Assembly (NCBI GenBank): GCA_033439265.1
Contig: JAVTVX010000027.1
Location: forward strand, 12,973,001 to 13,037,000
Direction: 5' to 3'
Source: Dillenia suffruticosa
Lineage: Eukaryota > Streptophyta > Magnoliopsida > Dilleniales > Dilleniaceae
Length of the DNA: 64,000 nt
Part shown: positions 37,301 to 48,473 of the stretch, in pieces
How positions within the stretch are numbered: position 1 is the stretch's first letter
Layout of the letters: the number at the start of each line of letters is the position of its first letter
Translations under genes and position numbers: made by a program
Notes under the pieces: model-generated
The model's database searches: none
What the model saw: only the letters and a program-made list of their open reading frames with translations
Told to the model about the DNA's origin: nothing

Positions 37301-39850
37301 TAGGTCATTATATATTGTGTAAAACAACACTTTGGAGAGAATTAATAAAATTGTGAGGATTCTTCATATAGGTTTTGTTCTTTTGAGAACTTTGAACTTA
37401 TTCAAGATATGGGTCTTGTTTAGTTCTTTGACTTATCAATCTAGGTTTCGAACTATCTAGATTGTGGCGTTATTCATTCCATCTTTATACCAAAGTTCTT
37501 GATCTAGTGAGAAACGGGTCTAAGGTCATGTACCTTAGGTTCTTCCTCCTTTAGGGCAAGGGTTGAGGTTTTAAATTCCACTGGTTCAAATAATTCGTTG
37601 GGACGATTTTTGGCCTAAATTAACTTGTTCGTGGGTTTTAGGGATTTTATACCCAACGGGTTCACATCAGTTGGTATCAGAGCAATTTCGGGTTACCCTT
37701 CGAGTTATTCATACTTGTCTATAATTGTTCATATTTGTCTATAATTTTTCATAAAACAAAGGCAGTTTCCAATTTTTTTTTTTCTTTTCTTTTATTGTTT
37801 CTTCTTTATTTCTTTTTTTTTCTTATTTGTTCACATTCCTTATTTTCTTCCTTTATTCACTTTTCTTATTCAATTCATTCCATCTTTATTTCTTTCTTAA
37901 TTTGGAATTTTTCCAAATTTGCGACTTCCTTATTTCTCACTTATTTTCCTTCTTTATTTTTCTTGTTATTCTTTCTGTGAATTTCACAAGACAATTATTT
38001 TTGAGTTAAATTCAAATAGTTGTTAATTCATTAAGATGGTAAGAGACATGTTCGATGGATTAAATTCATTGAGACTTTTTCCAAGCAAAATGCAGTTGCG
38101 GATGCATTTTCACACAGGTGACGATTTGAGGACAAATCGTTGTCAAGAAGGGGGGAATGATGTGATCATCAAGACTGCAAGAAATTTACAAGATTCAAAT
38201 CAAGTTCCAGTTGGGCCAGTAACAAAAGTTCGAGTTAAAAGGTTCAAAAAAGTACTGAATAACTTAATTCAGAGGGTTTTACAATAAGAAATTGGAGCCC
38301 AAATGAATGAAGAACCAAAAGGGGCCTCACTTATTCTTATGCAAAGCCCAGTTGGAAGAATAAAAGGCCCAAAACTACCCAAGACCAAGGGAGAACGAAA
38401 ATGAAGAAAATAGCAGCAAGACTTGGTCAAAGTAGTTTGATTTATTTAGTTTCCTAATTCTTATTTTTTGTAACTTTTAGTTTTCTAATTCTTTATTGTT
38501 TAGAGAGTTACTAAATTTTTAGTTGTCAATTATGTTTTTACCTTTAGGCTATAAATAGGTCATTATACATTGTGTAAAACAACACTTTGGAGAGAATTAA
38601 TAAAATTGTGAGGATTCTTCACATAGGTTTTGTTCTTTTGAGAACTTTGAACTTATTCAAGATATGGGTTTTGTTTAGTTCTTTGACTTATCAATCTAGG
38701 TTTCGAACCATCTAGATTGTGGCGTCATTCATTCCATCTTTATACCAAAGTTCTTGATCTAGTGAGAAACGGGTCTAAGGTCATATACCTTAGGTTCTTC
38801 CTTTTTTAGGACAAGGGTTGAGGTTTTAAATTCCACCGGTTCAAATAATTCGTTGGGACGATTTTTGGACTAAATTAACTTGTTCGTAGGTTTTAGGGTT
38901 TTTATACCCAACGGGTTCACATCAACAGGTGTATCAAAAGAAGTCCAAAAGGTTGGCCAACAGAAGCTGTCCAGAATGTTCAAAGTACTTGGCCCAATTG
39001 AAGTCAAGTTCAAAGCTCATTCCAAGGCAGCTCAAGGTTTGGCAATTGAGGGAATTTAAGCCCATTATGTTGAGCATAAAATGGCCCACAAAGGGCCCAA
39101 AGAAAGCCCTTAAAAAGGGCACAACGGCTAGTTCAAAAGAACTACCCGTTGAACTGCACACAGCCAGAATTTCTGGCAGTTGTGCAGTACTTTGGGGACA
39201 GGAATCTGTCTCCATGTCCCCCCAACGGTTCTCTTGTGTTTTGGGGGTCATTCTCTCTCATTTTCTCTCACTTGTTCACCTTTCATTCTCTATAAAAAGT
39301 GGGACAAGGTGTAGGAGCAATCTATGATTTAAAGTATGAAGAAATTCATCAAATTCTAGGGCAAAGTCTCTTGTCATTTTGGAGCAATGTCTCCTTGTCT
39401 TTAGAATATAATCTCGTGTTTTGTAAAACCATTTGAGTATTGTCTCAACACAATTTGTACACATTCTTTTGTACATAATCAAAATCCCATTGAGGTATTT
39501 CATTCAATCCTTTGTTTTATTTTGTTCCTTCAAACATTCAAACAATCTTTCACAACCTTTCTCATCAAAAGCTTCTGCAATCTTCCGAACTTTTATTTAC
39601 AAAATCTCAAACATGGCATGAGGGCAATCTCCTCCACGCCATCATCACATTCCAAGAATTTCAACACAGAAGTGGTTATGGTAAGCATCTCTTGCCTCAA
39701 ATTAGGGAAAAGAGACTCTCAATCATTAGAAAAAAAGAGGCGATCAATACGAAAAGCCACAATATCCTGCAGCTTGCACTTCCTAATAAAAGAATCAAAA
39801 TTCAACATGCTAGTGGTGATCCTAGTGCCATTCACCTTCTCTTTTTAAAT

Positions 39851-39886
<36 letters not shown>

Positions 39887-42800
39887 GAAGGCAAAAGTCT
39901 AGGCGTGTCTGGGCCAAAAATGGACGTGAGCCAACAATGAAACCCTCTATCCTGAAACAAAATGGACAAGGAAACTATTGGTGCGATGAAAAGTTCTAAC
40001 ATCCAAAACAATAACTATCCTGCCCAAGGAACCACAAAAGGGAAGGCATTCCCAACCTTTGAACCTAGACTCCCAAATGGAATTAACCAAGCTAACACCC
40101 ACCTCCTCTGGCTTAGTTTCTTGAATGAACACTAAGTGAGGATCGGCTCTACGAATAGTATATCTAACCTTTCTTTTTTTCCTCTTATCTCCTAATTCCC
40201 TAACATTACAGCTGAGCACCTCGTTGTTCACCTGGTCTACCCCTCTATGAGACTGTCTCCTTCCCCCTTCTTCTATTCTTTTTCCCCTTGCTAGCATAAG
40301 TTAAAAGAGTGGGATTGACATCTATGGATACTATGCTAGGCTCAAGTAACTTCAAGTCTAGTCTATTGGAACCTATTGTTCCCGACTATCCCTATCACCT
40401 TTTGGGATTGAAGCTGAAGAAGGATCACCCATAGAACTCACACAGGCATCAGGGCTACCAGGCAATTTTTGGAAATCAATTTGAAAATTATTTTGAAAAT
40501 CGATTTGCCCATGTTGGCCTTTTTATCTAAAGAAATTGAAAGAAAAAAATTTCTACCACTGCAAGAGCTAGAAAGCTCCATATTGCTTAATACCCTAGTG
40601 CCAATGTCGTGTGGAGACCTGGTAGAGCTATCACTACAATATGCTGCTTCATCATTCCAAAAATCATGCCCCAAAAATGTGCCTGCAAGTTCAAATGCCT
40701 CTACTGCGTTTTCAGATCGGTGTTCATCTCAAAATTCTATGGTTTCCCAATTAGACCATCATTAGACCCCACAAGGCTTAATAAACCATCCTCATAATCC
40801 CCATACAAACCCACACCACCAAACCCATCCAATTTGCTCTGAACCATTGCCAGATTCACTTTCCAATGTATTTTTTGCACCTGAGGACTTAGGTTTACTG
40901 CTGCATCCTTCTGGATCAAAATCGAATGAGTACCTGCTCTAGATTGATCCCCATTTTGTACCCTCAACAAGCCTTCATTGGTCTTCATCTCAACAGTAGA
41001 AACAGCAACTTTTGTCTCATCAAAGCTCTTGTATTAATGGTAGAATCTGCATTAGTAGATGTTAAAATAGGATTGGATGATGCAAATGAAGCGTTCTTCA
41101 TGATTTCAATGCCTGCAGAAATTAAATCTAGACCTTTTGATGTTAATGGTAGTTCATGATCAGACTCTGATGAAATCACATTTTTCCCGGATCCATATTG
41201 ACCTGCTTGATCTTGATCCCCATTTTGGGTCTTGTTTCGACCCAATTGATCAGCCCATCTTCTTTTTATCCATCTAAGCAGTCCAATTCATATTCTTCTC
41301 TAGCCCAGTACCTCCTGAACCAATAAGAGCTATGGGTTGTGTTTTAACTTACATAAAGCAGCCTATCTCTCATCTAGCCCAGAAGACAGATTTAAGTCCA
41401 TCTTCCCCTATTTGGATTTCAAGCCGAGAACCCTCTCCACTATTCATCTTCTTCTTCAATCTCCACCTAGAATCCTGCGTCTTCATGCCTCTTTTCGAAC
41501 TTAACAGGCAACCATTTTTTAACAGACTATGAAAAAGGAATCTTGACCAAATCCTGTGATTTCCGCCCCCTCTATTCATCTTTCCTTCATTCCTCAGCAC
41601 AGACTTACCATAAGCAACATCCACCATACCCAGTCCACCATTGATGTAAAATCTCTCTTTCTGGTGAAGCCCTTCCTTCACCACATCAGTCCATTGTTTT
41701 GACTGAGACCTACGAGGAGTCAAGGACTGTTTTCTGGAAAACAAAGTCTCAACTTGTCTGCCATTGTAAAACCTCCGATTTCACCATCTGAGATTGTTGT
41801 CAAAGGACCTTCTCCAATTTCTAGGAACAGGCAGAAAAGTCATAACCCTGATTTTCTAGCACCATGTTGCTGCAGTTGTCTGCTACCAGAACCGACACCT
41901 ACTTCCCATCTCATTCTGCAAAACCATCTTCAGAGCATAATATAAGGCATAACAACCTCTGAATTTCAGACCACAGGGCAAGCATACTCTGCCTCATTCC
42001 CACCCACTGGAACAGTAGATGAACTCCAAGAAATAACCTCCTTTATTATGACTTTTCTTCACCCACAAGACATGGCTATGATCTCTAAAAACCTCCACTA
42101 TAATCTGGTTATTTAACTTGCCAAGAATCTTGTCCTAGAGACCACATACCCACCACATACAATCTAGGCCTAAAGAAATCAAGCCAATACAACTCCTCCC
42201 CTTATTTTCTACCAATTGGCAGAAGTTGAATGTCTCCACGACTAGTTGAACCTCTAAAGCTTTCAATTCAACTTGAAAAGTAGGCATGTAGATGCAATCG
42301 AATAATCAAAGCAACCAATGCATCCAAACAATCTCTAAACAAACCGTAAAAGTTATGTGGGTGATATTCTGAAGACTTAGGAGGGAGAGAGTATATTCCC
42401 ACCTCACATATTTCCTGTCTTAATTGTTTTTATTTTTTATTAATTTAGCTTACTGGACTGTCAATGAATAATATATGATTTTAGACTTTTTTGAAAAAAA
42501 GATCGGGCAAATGACTTTTAATGAAGTTAGATGTTAAGCTTAAAAGGGGATATTTCTAATCAACAGTAGGAATTAAAAAGTTGCCATAACACTATTTTGG
42601 AAGCTAGTTCTTTGAAGCCTCTTTTTTTTTCTTTAGAAGAAGAAGAAGAAGAAGAAGAGGAGGAGGAGGAGGAAGAAAGACTTGCATCCAAATCCATGTC
42701 AACTTAGGAGATGTCTGCCTCTGGACATATATTCAATGTTTGATCATAAAAAATTGCACCAAGGTTAACGATGTTTTGGAGCCAAGAATAAAGTTTGCAC

Positions 42801-45800
42801 AGTGTTCCATGGTTTGTGCACTATTTTGGTTTACCAATCCACTCCAAAGAGTAGTGGCTGAGATTCCCACCACTACAAGGAGAGAACGAGGAGGAGGAGG
42901 AGGAGGAGAAGAAGAAGAAGGAAAAAAATAAAAATAAATAGACAACAAGAGACTTCAAACCCTCATTCTCTCTCTCTTTCTTTTTTTCTGGATATAATTC
43001 TCTCTTTCTTCTTGCTTTAAGCTTAATCCTACTCTTAGTTGTTTTTACTATTGATTTTTTATTTTCATCTATAATGTGCTGAAGTGGCAACAAAACAAAG
43101 CATATCCAAGTTTTGTTCCTAACTCTAGTTGTATGTCGGCCATGCTTGGATGTGATACGGAAGAAAAGAAAAATGACGAGGATGAAGACTTGTAACAGTG
43201 CTGAAACAAATGCCTGAGATATGACATACCTTGACATCATAAGTCATTCCTGGCAAAAAGGTCATATCTGGCCTGAAAGAATAGTCCTCTTTATTGATTT
43301 CCTCAAGGTCATATTCAAAATATGCCACTGCTTGCTTCAACTTCTGGTCCATCCCATCTGACAATGTATTAAAATGATCTGGAAAGCCTGATGTGCTACC
43401 TCCATCTTGTTTGGAGTCCCAACCAGACATCTTGTGTATTTTCTCAATTTTATCAAGCTTCTGGTAGAAAGGACTCAAATTTTGACTGGCCCCAGGAGCC
43501 TCACCAAATATCCGCTGCACAAAGTCATCAGCAGACTCAAATAGATTACCACTTTGGTTCTCATCATTGCCACCACCTATTCAAAGACTAAAGATTTAGA
43601 ATGCAATCAATATTCTTTCCAAGAATGTCCAAAAGAGTATCAAAAGATAAATTATACCTAGTTGCCAATATAGATAAGCAATTCTATAGAATAAGCTGTT
43701 ATCATTGTGACAATATCTGGAGGGTTGGACTAGCCAAATGTAAATGTATTTGTATTTGTATTTGTGTAGATACAAATTCATATCAAAAGCTACTCCGAGA
43801 CTTCTTCATTTTCAAGATTTCTTTTCAGTTTTTCACAAAAATTTATTTGATGCACGCAGTGAAACTGGACTCTGACAAAGTGAAGGCGGCTGGATAACTG
43901 GAAAATCAGAAAATAATCAAGGAATTTAAAAGGTGTTTAGGCAATTCCAGAATGAACCAATAAGTGACAGTTTAAAAAAGTAATATATAAAATATATATA
44001 ATCCTATGCAGAAAACACTAGATTAATCATCCCTAAAGGACTGGAATTGGAAAAAGAATAAAATAAAATTGTGGGACTTGCATTTATTAACCAGAAGCCA
44101 TTGGAGAGCTTAATTGACTGAAACAAAAGATACCAGAAATATGTGTCACCAGTCACCACCCAAAAGAAAGGTTAGGATCCCAACACACGACATAAGAAAG
44201 ACGGCACCAAATTTGCAGACTAAAACAAATAATGATACTTGGAATAATGATTGCAAAGAGCAGTTGTGAGACTACCATTCGTATTATGTTTAACAACAAT
44301 AAGAAAACTAGAATAGCCAACAAAAACTACAAAGGAGTTAACAAAGCAAGCAAACTTATAGAGCAATGGCATAGAAGCAAGCGATGTACATGAAACAATA
44401 CAAATACAGCAATGTGTCCAACATCCAAAACAAAAAAGAACGTGACATGGCTAGGATACCACAATGAAACAGATATCTATACAAATGCTACAATAAGTTT
44501 TAGCACTCTAACAACTATTTTTTCTGAAAAAAAAAAAATAAATTACATAAGCATAGCTATGAAACCCAGAAAACCCAGTATGTTGGACCATAAAATCAAT
44601 GAACCAGCCACTTGGCTGGTCCGACTTACTTAAAAGGCCAGAACTGCATTTGATCCAGTCAAAACCAGTAGTTCGAGTGCAAAACAGTTGAAACCCAGTT
44701 AGTTGAAGCGTTGGGTTTCAGAAATAGATTCCCTTTCTTCGGGATCTGGGAGCAAATAATTTAGGAGATTTTGGAGGAATTTGTAGTCTTTCCTTTCTAC
44801 GGTAAGTAGAAAAATTGTTCTATTGCTAATTCTGACTTGTTTGTTTAAATTTTTTTATTTTCAGATTAAATTTTTTCCTTAATTTTTTTTCTCACAATTT
44901 GAATACTATATTCTCCAACAAAGAAGAGGGCAAAGGGCAAACTTAATAAACCTCCATTATTTTTTTTTCTCCATCCATGAATATAGCAAGCTTTTCTAGT
45001 TGAAAAAGTGAATCAAAATCATTTTGTTAATTTCCTAATTCATTTGCATTAAGTACAGAATTAATTTTTTCTTGGTACTTCAGTTTCTTCCTTTATATGA
45101 TTACATAATTTTTACTCCTCTCCTTTTTGTTTATTGTTCTATTTTTCTTTTCCATTTTGAATAAGAGACTATCTGAAAGTAATTTTTTGTTAATTAGATA
45201 AATCAAACTACACAAACCACTCAGCTTCAGTTTACCTCTAGTAAATCTATTTCATTATTTTTTTATTTCATCATATAATTAATATTTTTAAAATTGGTCC
45301 GATCAATCAGCTACTGGTTGAACCATCACCCCATGACTTGGTCTTGTATGGGCCTATACCAAGTCCAGGTTCTTGAAAAAGTCAATGACCATAGTTAGCC
45401 ATGTGACATACATAATGTTCTTTTGGTTAAAACAAAGTCTACCTTGTCCTACTCAATCACAAAGAAATTATGTCACTTGCAATTTTGGACATGACTATTT
45501 CAGCAATGTAATGTTAGAGGCTAAGGCAACCTCTGTAGAAGCCCTTTGGCAGCTCTAACAAAGATGACCACAGCAAAACAGCAGAAACAAGCTCCTTTTT
45601 GTAGATAGAAAAAGAATTGTATTAGATAGAAATGAGAATATAAAGAAGGGTAAGGTTAAGAAAACTACAACATCAAAGCAAGCAGAGATCAGAAGTAGAA
45701 ACTCTAAGAAAGGAATGCTTTGTAATCCCTCTTAGATCCCCTAAATTATAAAATCTAAAGACTCCTAAAGTAGGAGTTTAAAGCGATGCATAAAAGCTAA

Positions 45801-48428
45801 TGTTGTCGCATAAGATAGAGGAACGGATACTTTGATTTCTAAAAATTCTAGCATTATGTTCCCTTCAAGTACACCAAGAAATAGGTGTATAAGTTATATT
45901 CCTATTTGTTCACACAGATTATAACTTTGACTTTGTTTAGCCAACTAACCAAGTTACTACTAACCGCTCTTCAAATACCCAATTCCCAGCACCAAGGCCC
46001 ATAGCCAAGGAGATAATCAACCAACTATTTTGATTGGCCATACCTTTGTCGAATCCACACTTGGACTAAATTATTTATTTCAATCAACAAGAGTAGAAAA
46101 TCAACCCATAGAGCCAATCCCCAACCCAAAATTGCAGACACCAGATGGCAACATATATGAATTTAGAAATAGCTTAAACAAAAAGTGCTAAACAATATCC
46201 AACAAAGTAAAGGAAATAAACCAGTACATACAGCTCAATCCAATAGTAAAACAACACAAAATAAACAACATAAATTATTTCATAAACTAGACATAAAAAG
46301 AGAAGAAATTTGAATGGAGAGGGAAAAAATACATGATGAGTCATCAGAGAAGCGGGACAGGACAAATGCTAGACAAACCTATAATAATAGGTACTGAATT
46401 GCATAAGTGGCTTATTTTCTTAGTCTGAAATTTGAAATTATATATGCAAAAGATTATAGTAGCAACTGAAGCCCGATATTAGGAACACAAATAATATTAT
46501 TTATAATTTCACATACCATGCCACAGCAATATTATGTCTCTTTTCTTTGAAAAATTCCCATGTCATGTTTGAGGCCCATGTCTATTGGTAACTTTTGCAT
46601 CACGAATATTTCAAGATATAAGTTGTACACATATCTGAAGGTATCAGATGAGACACAATACGTGTTAAATAGTCCCCTCGAACCAAAATTTTCTTTTCAA
46701 TATTTTTAAAAATTCCATAGCATTCTCATACACTTGTTGGACAATCAAGGAATACTTCATATAACCTATCTGTAACTCAGATTCAGTAATAGCAACTACA
46801 TATCTATATTTGCTAATGAAATAATATGTGCAATGGCAAGCTCTTTTTCCTGCTAGTAAAAATGTCAAGTACAAGGCCCTAATTTTCACTTCCTTCGTAA
46901 CTAACCCTAAAATATCCCCGCGCCCTTTAATGATCAACAACAAGATATGAGTGACAAAGCACATATTGAATAATGTTCTAGCATTGAAAAGGATCAGGTG
47001 CTATAGTTATCGTGAGAATCAGAGTCTACATTACTAAAAACTAATTATAGATCTACAAGCTACAGAAGCTGTGTAAAGTACTATTTATTTATAAAACATA
47101 TTGCAAAATTGAAAAGATGTAATCAAATCCTTAGTTTTGAGATTTCAAGTCTTTTCCTTAATCTGTTCTTGGATATTTTCTTAATCACTCAGAGCATTAT
47201 TCTTTCCTGCAATAATTAAAATAACTAACAACATAATATACTTTATATGCTGTTGATATCTTAATGTTTAATGGGAGGGTTCTGCCCCAGAAGCCTCCAG
47301 TTCAACTTACTAGTAGCATAAGAACTGGTAATAGCAATGTGCAATCAAGAGTGAAGTTCAGAGAAATGAAGAGGAAATATTAAAGTAAGAAGAGAAGAAA
47401 GGAGATTTTAGAGAGGTTGAGAAGTTAAACAAATGCCATAACAAAGAATTAATTAGGCAGAGAGGACTTAGAGAAAGGAAGTGCAATTTTAATTGAATGA
47501 GAAGTGTCCCAACCATATAATAAAGGAGGGCTAGGAAGGTTGTTCGTCTTCCCAGCATCCAAAGTAAAAAGAAGGGGGCAAAATCCCTTCTATATGAGGC
47601 ATAAGAAAGTGCGGCATGGCAGCAGACCAAGTAGCAAGGTTCTACCTTTATTATAAAGTATATGACACTTCATAGAGGTCTTAAAAATATAAATTTCAGT
47701 TGTTTCTATCATGTAAGGCAGTTCTAAGAGTGTTTAAGTTAAAAAATAAATCTCACTACCAGTCACTTTCCATCTACATAAATTGCTCATTGTTAAGTTA
47801 TAAATACAAATAAAAAAAATTGTCAAGAATTAAAATGCTATCTATAAACATAAAATAAAATCATATCCTAATTTTTTAAAACTTGTCATATTGACATGTT
47901 TGTAACATGTAGAGTCCACAACCACATCATTTTACTGATTCCATACTCCATAGGTAATCCACCCCCCCCTAAAAAAAATAAAAAAAGGCTCAGCCAAGAA
48001 AAATGTGAGGATAAAGGCCAGAGTCAATCATGTGCTCTAGCTTTCCAAACAAGAGTTGCACATGAATGTTTCCAAACTCGACCATAGCATCCACTTCCCA
48101 TTTTAATTCCTCATTATCTCAAGTAAATATTAAGCAGGCCAGGGTCATTTCCCTAAATATTAGATTTAGGGATCAAAATTATAAAATATTGATATTTTTA
48201 TTTGGATCACGAAAATAATGAAGTCGATTTCCAAGAAATCCACTTCAAATGTTGTCCTAAAGTTGTCCGAAAGTTATCCAAAAATAGTGAGGAAAAAAAA
48301 CTTGTGTGAAGTCGACTTCATGACCCCAATATCCAGACTTCTCCCTATTTCTAAAATCGTATCCAGATTCTCTACTCCCCTTCTCCCAACTCCATCGAGG
48401 CCCCAATAGAAAGCCCCCAAACTCTCCG

Positions 48429-48473
<45 letters not shown>

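Larger units (their letters stand above)
36903..38924 (+). mobile_element. Non-autonomous LTR retrotransposon (2,022 bp) with intact structure
   Basis: Two LTRs of 767 bp, a tRNA-Met primer-binding site, a 488-bp internal region, a polypurine tract and a perfect 5-bp target duplication acagg (36898-36902 and 38925-38929). The internal region has no gag or pol. Its end encodes [14 protein letters not shown], the typical last residues of a gypsy polyprotein, so it looks like an internal-deletion derivative needing proteins from an autonomous relative. By eye the LTRs differ at about 21 positions (near 3 percent), mostly transitions. Confidence 0.92.
36573..39613. mobile_element. Probable solo LTR (~1 kb) inserted in the LINE and itself interrupted
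   Basis: Without the nested element at 36903-38924 (and one acagg) this is about 1.0 kb, starting TGGAAAAACT and ending CTCAAACA. The near-duplicate flanks are aggca (36568-36572) and tggca (39614-39618). A TATA-like tataaaaag lies near 39291. LINE endonuclease sequence continues on both sides, so this interval is foreign. No internal coding domain or second LTR was found. Confidence 0.6.
34937..42400 (-). mobile_element. Degenerate L1-type LINE (ORF1, endonuclease, RT) split by LTR insertions
   Basis: Read right to left: an ORF1-like region (about 42350-40350; [21 protein letters not shown]), an endonuclease start (LSCNVRELG...[11 protein letters not shown], about 40220-40100), a later endonuclease part (39830-39620) and an SDHCP motif near 36505. 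Then come [14 protein letters not shown] (about 36455) and an RT region with DFRPMSL and the AFV...QILD block (about 35640-35500). The YADD-type motif was not located. Many stops and shifts are present, and the 3' end is truncated near 34937 without a clear tail. The endonuclease is interrupted at 36573-39613. Confidence 0.75.
31347..43229 (-). other. 11.9-kb transposon-filled intron of the S18 gene
   Basis: Bounded by the second and third coding exons. It contains a hAT element (32789-33218), an inverted-repeat element (34518-34934), a LINE (34937-42400) and, within the LINE, two nested LTR insertions. 31350-32780 and 33230-34300 hold no recognised element. Confidence 0.8.

Noticed and set aside
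37735..38009. Phe/Leu-rich frames in the non-autonomous LTR element
   Set aside because: T-rich internal sequence of the element; no transmembrane protein family recognised.
39512..39940. 142- and 108-codon plus-strand frames
   Set aside because: They span the LTR end, LINE remnant and a GA microsatellite; they are antisense shadows of the LINE endonuclease.
42821..43240. 139-codon minus-strand frame next to the S18 second exon
   Set aside because: It lies beyond the splice donor at 43229, covers a GAG microsatellite and has no similarity to the S18 family.
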